A DNA stretch of 64,000 bases, from contig NZ_SJEE01000005.1 in NCBI RefSeq assembly GCF_006937785.1, positions 62,001-126,000 of the forward strand. Reading direction: 5' to 3'. Shown piece by piece: positions 53,624 to 60,937 of this stretch. The notes under the pieces are model-generated. The model did no database searches and was not told the DNA's origin. It saw nothing but the letters and a program-made list of their open reading frames with translations. The DNA is from Pseudanabaena sp. UWO311. GTDB lineage: Bacteria > Cyanobacteriota > Cyanobacteriia > Pseudanabaenales > Pseudanabaenaceae. The translations under genes were made by a program, and so were the position numbers. The stretch's first letter is position 1. The number at the start of each line of letters is the position of its first letter.

Positions 53624-53772
53624 TTAGGACTTACGCAAATAAACCAAGAACTCAAGTTCTTGGCTCAAAGCTCAAGTCCACTGAAGTGGACTACAGAATA
53701 GTTTAAATTAACCCGTTTCAACGGGTTTGAGCTTTTAGCCCGCACTTGAGTGCAGGGCTATGTAAGTCCTAA
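53624..53772. mobile_element. 149-bp MITE-like element
   Basis: Ends TTAGGACTTACG and TGTAAGTCCTAA are inverse copies. Inside are four small palindromes: CAAGAACTCAAGTTCTTG, AAGTCCACTGAAGTGGACT, AACCCGTTTCAACGGGTTT and AGCCCGCACTTGAGTGCAGGGCT-type. It has no coding capacity. ATGTTA occurs on both sides as a possible target duplication. Confidence 0.6.
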
Positions 53773-53784
53773 TGTTATACTTTG

Positions 53785-53920
53785 ACTTCAGCTTTCGGTT
53801 TTAGTGAGGAGCAGTCACTGAAAGTAATGGGGAAAGATTGGTGCAAATCCAACGCTGTCCCGCAACTGTGATTTTCTGTTGAAAAGCAGAAAGAGTCAGA
53901 ACGCCCACCGAAGCTCATTT
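53785..53920 (+). ncRNA. Cobalamin riboswitch
   Basis: Contains the B12 box region GCTGTCCCGCAACTGTGA (53854-53871), the upstream core GGTGCAAATCCAA and AGTCAGAACGCC (53893-53904). A closing stem AGCTTTCGGT (53790) with ACCGAAGCT (53907) encloses it. It ends 33 bases before a ribosome-binding site, so translation control is likely. Confidence 0.92.
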
Positions 53921-53953
53921 CAAATCCATAAATCTACATCTACGAGGTAATAG

Positions 53954-54403
53954 ATGAAGTTAAAAGATAGCGACTGGCAAGGCAATTTTGGCTATTGGCA
54001 AAAAAGCTTTATTCACGCAAACCTAATGATGATCGGCTATTCGGCATGGCAAGGCTTTTTGCAGCATGGTCGCGGAGTCGTAGTTTGTGATATTGATCGC
54101 AGTGCGATCGCCCCTAGCAACACGGGTTTAGAGGTTACTCCATTTAAAGCGCAATTTATTGCCGAACAAGAGTTGGTCAAATCGATTCAAGCTTTTTCCC
54201 TAGACCAAGATTTGATCACAGTTCTTGTACATGCAGTTGGTAACTACGCCCCAGCCCAAGAACTTGTTCTGCTCATGAAAATGGAACAGCATCTCGAAAT
54301 AAATCTATTCCAAAATCTAAAAATCTTTCCGCCCGACTGTTACGAGCAAGTCAGCCGCCGTTGGGAAGAGTTTCAACCTTCCTTGGAAACATACATTCGA
54401 TAA
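53954..54403 (+). CDS. Hypothetical protein under cobalamin riboswitch
   Basis: Not recognised. A 149-residue soluble protein starting MKLKDSDWQGNFGYWQKSF, with GYSAWQGFLQHGRGVVVCDID and LITVLVHAVGNYAPAQELVLL as the most patterned parts. GAGG seven bases before the ATG supports this start. The riboswitch immediately upstream means it is expected to be made when cobalamin is scarce. Its role in B12 transport, salvage or replacement is unknown. Confidence 0.8.
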   Translation: MKLKDSDWQGNFGYWQKSFIHANLMMIGYSAWQGFLQHGRGVVVCDIDRSAIAPSNTGLEVTPFKAQFIAEQELVKSIQAFSLDQDLITVLVHAVGNYAPAQELVLLMKMEQHLEINLFQNLKIFPPDCYEQVSRRWEEFQPSLETYIR

Positions 54404-54444
54404 TACTTACCCCACCTTAGCCCAGCCCTTGCAAAAGCGAGTTA

Positions 54445-54485
54445 ATGAATTAGTAGGGTGAGTATTGCCCACCTTACTAATTCAT
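54445..54485. terminator. Hairpin between convergent genes
   Basis: ATGAATTAGTAGGGTG with CACCTTACTAATTCAT, overlapping the GST stop; no strong T-tract. Confidence 0.55.
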
Positions 54486-55139
54486 CAACGCGCTTAAAAA
54501 ACTATTTCTCTTTTTGAGAAACTCATCTAATAAATCGTAATAGTTTTCAGAAACTGCTTGTTGCACAGATGGTCTTTCCAACAAGGCTTCGCGCCAATCA
54601 TTAATCTTGGGAGTCCGATCACTAAAGCCAAAATTTTGATAGCGATCAAAGGCGACAAAGTAACGGAAGATGGGCGCATAGACTGCATCGATCAATGAAA
54701 ATTTTTCACCAGCAAAAAATGGAGATGCATCTAATTGAGCTTCGAGAATTTCTAGATTTGCGATTAGATCCAAACGCTTTGCTTCAAATGTCTCTTGGTC
54801 TTTAGCCGCATAGAATCCCGCAATTTTTGCAAGTAGATTTGATCCAAACTCAATCCAAGAGCGATGTTTCGCTTTTGTTAAAGGATCTAGTGGATGTAGA
54901 GAATCTGGGGTGATTTCATCAAGATATTCACAAATTACAGCAGATTCAAATAGGACTTCGCCATCAACGAGTAGAAGAGGAACTTTGCCGAGTGGCGAAA
55001 TTTTAAGAAACCAGTCTGGTTTATTGCCAAGGTCAATATATTCACGATCGCAAGGTATTTGCTTTTCGATGACAGTGATTAGCGATCGCTGTACATAAGG
55101 ACAAAGAATATGGCTAATCAGTTTGAGTTTAGGCAACAT
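54477..55139 (-). CDS. Glutathione S-transferase family protein
   Basis: A 220-residue GST: LKLISHILCPYVQRSLITV is the thioredoxin-fold N-domain with a CPYVQ active-site segment, LGKVPLLLVDGEVLFESAVI carries the cis-Pro and ES glutathione contacts, and the helical C-domain follows (PFFAGEKFSLIDAVYAPIFR). ATG 55139 is chosen; an earlier in-frame start would read through the operator region. It is divergent from a MarR regulator, which probably represses both. Confidence 0.9.
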   Translation of the reverse strand: MLPKLKLISHILCPYVQRSLITVIEKQIPCDREYIDLGNKPDWFLKISPLGKVPLLLVDGEVLFESAVICEYLDEITPDSLHPLDPLTKAKHRSWIEFGSNLLAKIAGFYAAKDQETFEAKRLDLIANLEILEAQLDASPFFAGEKFSLIDAVYAPIFRYFVAFDRYQNFGFSDRTPKINDWREALLERPSVQQAVSENYYDLLDEFLKKRNSFLSALMN

Positions 55140-55184
55140 GGCAAGAGTGTTATTAATATTTGAATATAGTTGCATTTGCATTAA

Positions 55185-55196
55185 TTGCAATTGCAA
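55185..55196. promoter_or_regulatory. Probable MarR operator 1 (TTGCAATTGCAA)
   Basis: Perfect 12-bp palindrome in the divergent GST/marR spacer; an imperfect relative (TTGCATTTGCA) begins at 55170. Confidence 0.7.
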
Positions 55197-55220
55197 CTAA
55201 TATTAATTTAGCATATTTAA

Positions 55221-55232
55221 TTGCAATTGCAA
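55221..55232. promoter_or_regulatory. Probable MarR operator 2 (TTGCAATTGCAA)
   Basis: Second identical palindrome, 36 bases centre to centre from the first, 24 bases before the marR start. Confidence 0.7.
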
Positions 55233-55255
55233 TGATTTTTTCTCATACTGTTAAC

Positions 55256-55708
55256 ATGTCAACTAATTTAGCCTTAGATCCTTTACGAAATTTAGCTTGG
55301 CGATCGCTTTTGACCGTCCATAGCAAGTTGCTTGATCGCATTGCCGAAAAAATCACTCAAGCCGAGCTGCCGCCGTTGGAATGGTATGACGTAATGCTCA
55401 CACTCAAAGAAGCTCCTGATTACTCCTTGCGATTGAGTGAGTTAGCTGAAAAAGTTCTATTAAGTCGCAGCAATCTGACCCGCCTTGTTGATCGCCTTGA
55501 AAATGCAGGCTTTCTCTATCGCAAGTCCTGTCCCAATGATCGACGGGGGACTTATGCTGTCTTAACGGAATCAGGTTTAGCAATGCAACAAAAAATGTGG
55601 ATAGTTTATGCGGAGGGGATTTCCGAGTATTTTGCTAGCCACATCTCAGATGATGAAGCGAGAACCTTACAGCAAATCTGCGATCGGTTATTAAGTAAAT
55701 TAGCATAA
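55256..55708 (+). CDS. MarR-family transcriptional regulator
   Basis: A 150-residue winged-helix regulator with the MarR core YSLRLSELAEKVLLSRSNLT, RLVDRLENAGFLYR and the wing CPNDRRGTYAVLTESG. The ATG at 55256 follows two palindromic operators; the longer in-frame upstream reading would cross them. It probably represses itself and the divergent GST, releasing on binding an aromatic or electrophilic ligand. Confidence 0.92.
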   Translation: MSTNLALDPLRNLAWRSLLTVHSKLLDRIAEKITQAELPPLEWYDVMLTLKEAPDYSLRLSELAEKVLLSRSNLTRLVDRLENAGFLYRKSCPNDRRGTYAVLTESGLAMQQKMWIVYAEGISEYFASHISDDEARTLQQICDRLLSKLA

Positions 55709-55710
55709 TT

Positions 55711-55767
55711 AAAAACCTGAACATCTGTACCGCACGCTACGCGTGCGGTACAGATGTTCAGGTTTTT
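55711..55767. terminator. 27-bp perfect palindrome after marR
   Basis: Left arm 55711-55737 is exactly complementary to 55741-55767 around TAC (CGCACGC-TAC-GCGTGCG apex), with A5 and T5 ends. Confidence 0.85.
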
Positions 55768-55836
55768 AATTTAATTTTGCTTACCTACTTATCCCAATTC
55801 CAGAAAGTGTGGCTAAACTCACTCGTAATAAATTCA

Positions 55837-55887
55837 AAACCAAAAGAGAGTCGAGGCGCTTTGCGCCGCAACTCTCTTTTGGTTTTT
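55837..55887. repeat. Palindrome with GGCGC-TTT-GCGCC apex
   Basis: AAAACCAAAAGAGAGT and ACTCTCTTTTGGTTTT pair, with a 3-base mismatch before the apex. Confidence 0.7.
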
Positions 55888-55890
55888 GCA

Positions 55891-55917
55891 ATAAAAAACC
55901 CTACCAAAAGGTAGGGT
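55891..55917 (-). terminator. Terminator of the hli gene
   Basis: On the minus strand ACCCTACC-TTTT-GGTAGGGT followed by TTTTTAT. Confidence 0.85.
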
Positions 55918-55970
55918 CGAATAATCGTTTTTACTTTATCTCAAACATTTTGATTAGGAACGGTCATTGC

Positions 55971-56180
55971 TTATACGTTAGCAAGCCACCAAATCAACCC
56001 ATGCCCCGTAGAAAATTCAAGGATTAACAAAGATACAAAACCAATCATCGCCAATCTTCCATTCAACAATTCTGCGTAAGGTGTAAAACCAGCTTTTTGG
56101 GTTTCTTCAACATACATCTTAGGCTCAACTGCGAAATTGTTGAGAACACCGCGCTCATCGACTCTATAACTGTTGCTCAT
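55971..56180 (-). CDS. High-light-inducible protein (HLIP/Scp)
   Basis: A 69-residue single-span chlorophyll a/b-binding-like protein that protects pigments under light stress. The generic motif is AELLNGRLAMIGFVSLLILE, with the conserved E and R ligands and the LNGRxAMIGF core, followed by a short lumenal tail. The N-terminal ~35 residues are polar. Its own terminator follows. Confidence 0.95.
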   Translation of the reverse strand: MSNSYRVDERGVLNNFAVEPKMYVEETQKAGFTPYAELLNGRLAMIGFVSLLILEFSTGHGLIWWLANV

Positions 56181-56294
56181 TGCTTTGTCCTATGTGTGAA
56201 TTCCTTATGTAAAGAAATATAACAAAATATTTCAAAGTGTGAATCTAGCTAAAGGTATGCTTAGAAGCTCAACTTTGCCTATACAAAGAGGTAT

Positions 56295-56343
56295 GCCAAG
56301 AATAAATGTTGCAGGGCTTTGCCCTGAAACATTTATTCTTGGC
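56295..56343. repeat. Palindrome with CAGGGC-TTT-GCCCTG apex
   Basis: GCCAAGAATAAATGTT pairs with AACATTTATTCTTGGC; one mismatch beside the apex. Confidence 0.75.
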
Positions 56344-56366
56344 TTGGAAGCAAGTAGTCAAGTCAA

Positions 56367-56417
56367 AATCCAAGAATCTATTGGCGGTGCTTTGCACCGC
56401 CAATAGATTCTTGGATT
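56367..56417. repeat. 24-bp perfect palindrome
   Basis: Left arm 56367-56390, right arm 56394-56417, loop TTT, apex GGTGC-TTT-GCACC. Directly abuts the duplicated channel-gene fragment. Confidence 0.8.
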
Positions 56418-56508
56418 CAAGATTTTTGAATTGTATTTACTACACGACGGCGAGTTTCTAAGATCTGGCTTATTTCACGGGCAAAACTAAGCTGGCGATC
56501 GATTATTT
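56417..56508 (-). pseudogene. Duplicated 3' end of the mscS-like gene
   Basis: Minus-strand reading gives IIDRQLSFAREISQILETRRR VVNTIQKS and a stop, matching the last ~30 codons of the channel at 60938 (IDRQPSFAREISQIL...). Upstream codons are lost. Nucleotide similarity to 60944-61030 is high. Confidence 0.8.
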
Positions 56509-56545
56509 TAAAATCGCTATTTATAATCGCTACTCCCTTCCCAGT

Positions 56546-56590
56546 CAAGAAATAGCTAGGCGGGGCTTCGCCCCGCCTAGCTATTTCTTG
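56546..56590. repeat. 21-bp palindrome inside outer arms
   Basis: 56546-56566 pairs with 56570-56590 around TTC; the outer arms CTACTCCCTTCCCA and GTGGGAAGGGAGTATC lie on either side, giving a nested form over ~56529-56631. It is the third palindrome in the 475-base gap. Confidence 0.75.
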
Positions 56591-56655
56591 GTTTTATATG
56601 TCTATTTCTTTGGTGGGAAGGGAGTATCTATAATAATGATATGAGATTTACTGTT

Positions 56656-57807
56656 TTAATTAGCTCGTTCCCATAAGCGTTTGATTTCTGACAGAATTTC
56701 ATTATTAGGAGAGGCGATCGCATCAACATTGGGCTTGACTTCTGCGCCTGGGATATTTTGATTCCAGGGACTGTTGGGAACTGTTTTTAAATCAAGATTG
56801 TTAGCAACAGGGCGAAATCCGTATTGGACAAATACTGCCTGTTGTTCGGGTTGAGCTAGAAAATCGATGAATTTACGTGCTGCTTCGGCTTGGCTATTAT
56901 CAATGTTACGCTTGGCGATCGCTGCCGTTGAAACGGTTTCAATTGTGGGACTGAAGTAATAGATTTGGTAGGGTTTGCCTTGGGTAGTGGCGGATTGCTG
57001 CCAGCGATATAACACTACACTTTCATAAACAATGCCGACATCCGCATCGTTTTCACCCCTAGTAATAAATTCCTTCAGCAAAGTGTCGGTTGATGATGGC
57101 GGCTGATAAACCGATCGCTTCACCAACCCAAATAGAGTCGAGATGTTAGGACTATTGAGATTGGTGGCAGTGGGGCTTGTGCCAAGTTTGGACTGCGCCC
57201 ATAGTGCCAGAGTAAGCTGTCCACTGTTGGATCGCGTGGGATCGGTGGTCACAAAGTCAAAACTGCCCCAGCTAGGATTGCCGCCGATCACCTGCCAATT
57301 GCCTGCCTGCATCGCCCGTTCCAGACGATTCCAATCAAAACGCCCATTGGGAAATAGCACTTTGCCGCGCTCTGCCCATGAGATGCTCACGAGCATGGTT
57401 TTGGCGATCGCTTTAGGCTGTTCATAAAAAGCATCGCCACCATTTTGTGATTGCCAGCGCGTTTGCAGTTCTTTTAAGCTTTCGGCATTGGCAGGAATGA
57501 GAACTGTCGGCGTAAAGTCATTTTTATTGTCGATATAGCGATTGACAATATCTTGAGAACCTTGAAATTTTAGTTCTAATTGAATATTAGGATGGGTCTG
57601 TTTAAATTTTTCCTGTAATGCTTGCAATGGTTCTTGTAATTCTGTACCTGTGACAATAACGATCTTTTGGCTGAGTCCAGGAATCGGCGCGATCGCCAGA
57701 GCTACAGAAAAAATACTAATTCCCAAGGAAATGAATAGATTCTTTTGCTTTTGGGCAGGACTGAGGGGAATAAATTGAAGGTTCTTCTGGCTCAAAGTAG
57801 TTGACAT
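56656..57807 (-). CDS. Substrate-binding-type protein, third gene of the VWA operon
   Basis: A 383-residue protein with an N-terminal membrane anchor (NLFISLGISIFSVALAIAPI) and a periplasmic substrate-binding fold: IVIVTGTELQEPLQALQEKF, TTDPTRSNSGQLTLALWAQ and DVGIVYESVVLYRWQ. The TRSNSG motif is shared with the VWA lipoprotein two genes upstream, so the two are paralogous in this domain. It is last of three co-oriented genes. Confidence 0.75.
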   Translation of the reverse strand: MSTTLSQKNLQFIPLSPAQKQKNLFISLGISIFSVALAIAPIPGLSQKIVIVTGTELQEPLQALQEKFKQTHPNIQLELKFQGSQDIVNRYIDNKNDFTPTVLIPANAESLKELQTRWQSQNGGDAFYEQPKAIAKTMLVSISWAERGKVLFPNGRFDWNRLERAMQAGNWQVIGGNPSWGSFDFVTTDPTRSNSGQLTLALWAQSKLGTSPTATNLNSPNISTLFGLVKRSVYQPPSSTDTLLKEFITRGENDADVGIVYESVVLYRWQQSATTQGKPYQIYYFSPTIETVSTAAIAKRNIDNSQAEAARKFIDFLAQPEQQAVFVQYGFRPVANNLDLKTVPNSPWNQNIPGAEVKPNVDAIASPNNEILSEIKRLWERAN

Positions 57808-57835
57808 ATTGAATTTCCTTATTTGAATTTTATTT

Positions 57836-57866
57836 GTTAGGGTCAGCGCTTCGCGCCGCCCCTAAC
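57836..57866. repeat. Hairpin with GCGC-TTC-GCGC apex inside the operon
   Basis: GTTAGGG with CCCTAAC around a GCGC-TTC-GCGC inner stem, between the second and third genes of the operon. Confidence 0.6.
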
Positions 57867-57869
57867 GTA

Positions 57870-58592
57870 TTACTTGGCTAGTAACAATTCTGCGTTTTCT
57901 TGAAAACAACTTAACTCATCGGTCAGAGATCGCAGTTCGGCAGTTTGCTGCAAATCTGTCAGGTTAACCACCCGCAATTTATTCTGTAAGGCTTGCAATA
58001 CTCCAGACGCATCCACAATTAAAGTAGCTAAACTCGCCACCTGCGCTTGCCTAGCACTTTCCCCGCCCCGCACAAGATCGATGTTGCGCTGTAAACCTGC
58101 GGCAAGGGTCTGTAATTGCGTTGCTGCAATACCTGTGCTGTTCCGTAGCTTTTGCTTGACCTGCATTAACTGCTGTTCCAAATCCTGAACTGATAACAGC
58201 GCATTCCCTGCCTTTAACTTTTGAACAAGCAAATCAATTTTGCTAGGAAATTCGGAAGCTCGATCACAGGCATACTGCACGGCAACTAATAAATCCATCT
58301 GATCGGCTTCGGCGAGCAGTTTGCCCGATTCGACCCTTAGTACCTGCGCCTGTTGGGTCAGCGCGATCGCCTGCTGCTTAACCGTCACAATCTCTAATTC
58401 CAGTTCAGGATCGCCAATTCCTAGAGATTCAGGTTCATTGCGCTTGAGAAAGATCGCACCCGAAGTGGCGATCGCTGCCGAAATTGGCATTGCTAAAGCG
58501 ATCGGAAAATTAGCAAAGCGCACAGTGAGAACCAACACAACACCGCCAGCAGCAACGGCAAGAGGATAATACAGAGGATTGGCTAGTTTCAT
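57870..58592 (-). CDS. Membrane-anchored coiled-coil protein
   Basis: Not recognised. A 240-residue protein with two hydrophobic segments in the first ~48 residues (YYPLAVAAGGVVLVLTV, IALAMPISAAIATSGAIFL), then a long helical region of heptad character (VKQQAIALTQQAQVLRVES, LQNKLRVVNLTDLQQ). It sits 16 bases downstream of the VWA lipoprotein gene, clearly in one operon. Confidence 0.65.
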   Translation of the reverse strand: MKLANPLYYPLAVAAGGVVLVLTVRFANFPIALAMPISAAIATSGAIFLKRNEPESLGIGDPELELEIVTVKQQAIALTQQAQVLRVESGKLLAEADQMDLLVAVQYACDRASEFPSKIDLLVQKLKAGNALLSVQDLEQQLMQVKQKLRNSTGIAATQLQTLAAGLQRNIDLVRGGESARQAQVASLATLIVDASGVLQALQNKLRVVNLTDLQQTAELRSLTDELSCFQENAELLLAK

Positions 58593-58608
58593 ACTTGAGG
58601 ATAATCCA

Positions 58609-60387
58609 TTAAAATTCCACTTGGATGTCGGCTAGAAGTCTGGCGATCGTTTCAGGTTCTCCCTTGGTGTAATAACCTGCATTTTGCTGGGCAATATCCT
58701 GCAAGGCTTTAGGGTTAAACTCCTTCTCATCACCATAACCAATCGTAAAGACAGAAATCCGTTGCTCGGTTTCAAAGCCACTCTTCTTCAATTCTGCAAG
58801 CAATTGTGTGATTTGGATTGATGAACCCGAATCTGCACCATCGGTAAGCACTAGCACCGCATTAATGCCATCCTTCCGCAGGTTTTGCTGCAACCAATTC
58901 CGTCCCGCCAAAGTCGCATCGTAAAGCCTAGTCTGACCTGAGGCCTTGAGCGAAGCGACATATTGCAGCCCCTTAGCTTTACCCTCTGGTGTACCTTCAA
59001 TGAGAACGGGCGGATTAATTACCGTATTAAAGTCCATCATCGCGATCGTATCTTTAGTGGTCAAGCTATTGACATAGGCTTGCAATGTACTTTGCATCGC
59101 CGCAATTCTTGCCCCCTTCATCGATCCCGAAGTATCAATTACCACCACAACCAAAGATGGCTTTTTCGCTTGTTCCTGCCAACTTTTGATCATCGCTTCC
59201 ACAACTTGCGGCTGCGGCGGACGATAGGAATCATACTTAGCCTGCGGATCGACCCCAAAATCCGCAGTGAACTTCTTTCCTAAAGCCACCCCTGGAGTAC
59301 CAGGGCGCAAGCCTAACTCCGTGAGAATTTGTTGCGCCTCATTGGATTGCAAGTAAGTGACGACTTTCTGGGCGGCGGCTTTTTTGTTGCCATCCATCCA
59401 AGGCGCACTTGGCACGATCGCCCGCATATTCGATGAGAAAGTTGATTTAGGATAGACCGCCTGATAGCGGGGTTGTCCTGCCTGCAAACTGGAGTTAGCA
59501 GTAATTACGGAAGACTCATACACTGAACCGATCGCTGCCCAAAACTGTCCATTTGTAACCATCGACTTGGCGAGGGAGTTTGTAGAAACTCCGTAACGAG
59601 TAACTTTGCTTTGAATCTGTTTGACTTGACTTTGATAGGTCTGTACATCAGCCGCCGTCAACTGTTCAGGACGTTTGCCAGAAACTTCCGCATATTGAGC
59701 AACTAAGCTTTGCAGCCCTGAATTGGAACGGGTGGGCGCAGTATGCACATAGGTAAAAGGAATCACGCCTGCGGTGGATGAGATATCCTTCAGCGTATTG
59801 GCATTTACAAAGGTTTTGAATGGCGCATCCAGCTTACTCAGTCCCTGAGCCACCTCTGGCGATGTCATAAACACCATTGGACTGCTGGCAATCAAGGGAG
59901 AATCAGCGATCGCAGGAATGTAATTTTGTCCTGGAAAAATTTGATTGATTTGAAAAATCAGTTGATTCTGATAGATTTCCCCATCTACCGAAATGATTGC
60001 AGGTAACTCAGGCGCACCTGCGGCTAATTTCCCCGACTTAAACTGTTGTGACTGGGCGACCACATCCGCCACCACATCACCACTGCCTTTAACGTCACAG
60101 GCAATGTAAAATTCCTGACCATTATCGAGTTTGGGCTTCTGTTGATTAAACTTAACTGCCGCTTGCTGACAAAAATCTCCAAGAGCGCTACCAAATAAAA
60201 GCTTGATCGGAATCCCCGTGTTTGTACCTGTCGATTGATTAGTTAGCTTATTCAATTCACCGCACGAGCTTAATAGTAATGCCGATGAAGATAGAGCTGC
60301 AACAACTATGTTTCTATTTGAGATTGAAATACTTAACTTTGAGAAGTTTGGAATTAGGAATAAACTAGAAAAGTTTTTTATTTGCAT
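58609..60387 (-). CDS. Substrate-binding and VWA-domain lipoprotein
   Basis: A 592-residue exported protein. The signal and lipobox read SALLLSSCGELN. Residues ~60-390 form a periplasmic substrate-binding fold (HTAPTRSNSGLQSLVAQYAE), and ~405-590 a von Willebrand A domain with MIDAS DTSGSMKG, an intermediate TRLYDAT and VLVLTDGADSG. Such combined proteins probably bind a solute and partner through the metal site. It leads the three-gene operon with the coiled-coil and second binding protein. Confidence 0.85.
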   Translation of the reverse strand: MQIKNFSSLFLIPNFSKLSISISNRNIVVAALSSSALLLSSCGELNKLTNQSTGTNTGIPIKLLFGSALGDFCQQAAVKFNQQKPKLDNGQEFYIACDVKGSGDVVADVVAQSQQFKSGKLAAGAPELPAIISVDGEIYQNQLIFQINQIFPGQNYIPAIADSPLIASSPMVFMTSPEVAQGLSKLDAPFKTFVNANTLKDISSTAGVIPFTYVHTAPTRSNSGLQSLVAQYAEVSGKRPEQLTAADVQTYQSQVKQIQSKVTRYGVSTNSLAKSMVTNGQFWAAIGSVYESSVITANSSLQAGQPRYQAVYPKSTFSSNMRAIVPSAPWMDGNKKAAAQKVVTYLQSNEAQQILTELGLRPGTPGVALGKKFTADFGVDPQAKYDSYRPPQPQVVEAMIKSWQEQAKKPSLVVVVIDTSGSMKGARIAAMQSTLQAYVNSLTTKDTIAMMDFNTVINPPVLIEGTPEGKAKGLQYVASLKASGQTRLYDATLAGRNWLQQNLRKDGINAVLVLTDGADSGSSIQITQLLAELKKSGFETEQRISVFTIGYGDEKEFNPKALQDIAQQNAGYYTKGEPETIARLLADIQVEF

Positions 60388-60558
60388 ATATATGTTTGAC
60401 CTAGAAAATATAGATACGTTAGCAAACTCAAAACGAAAAGCTAAATGTAGCGATCAAAGCTGATATTTGAATATCAAAATTTTAAGCGACTCAACCAAGT
60501 TTGTAAATGTATCTCACTATACATAGTTGTGGCTTATAACTATTAACAAATGTTTTAT

Positions 60559-60693
60559 GACACTTTATATAGCAATGAAAGAGATAGCTAGGACAAATCA
60601 AAACCCAAAATCAAAGTGGCGGCGCGAAGCGCCGCCACTTTGATTTTGGGTTTTATGTCCTAAGCAAAACTTTCATTGCTATATAAAGTGTTA
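60559..60693. repeat. Nested palindrome, family NP1 (copy B, longest)
   Basis: Outermost arms GACACTTTATATAGCAATG and CATTGCTATATAAAGTGTTA; then CTAGGACAAATCAAAACCC and GGGTTTTATGTCCTAAG; inner stem AAATCAAAGTGG with its complement; apex GGCGC-GAA-GCGCC. Confidence 0.85.
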
Positions 60694-60727
60694 TAAGAAA
60701 GATTCAGTAAGGTTTTTCAAAGATACA

Positions 60728-60830
60728 GATGTCGCCATTTTTGTTAGGACATAAAACCCAAATAGTGAGAGGCGGCGCTTCGCGCCGCCTCTCACTATTT
60801 GGGTTTTGATTTGTCTTGATAAAAGTGGCT
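60728..60830. repeat. Nested palindrome, family NP1 (copy C)
   Basis: GATGTCGCCATTTTTG and AAAAGTGGCTAAGG outer arms; TTAGGACATAAAACCC and GGGTTTTGATTTGTCTTGA; inner stem AAATAGTGAGAG/CTCTCACTATTT; apex GGCGGCGC-TTC-GCGCCGCC. Copies B and C together fill most of the 550-base gap 60388-60937. Confidence 0.85.
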
Positions 60831-60937
60831 AAGGCTATAAAATGGTAACGCCATTTTATCTTTCTTTTTCGTGACAATTTAAAGCTTTGCCTTGCCTATG
60901 CAAAGAGGTGTTATACACCACCAATAAATTTTGGGGT

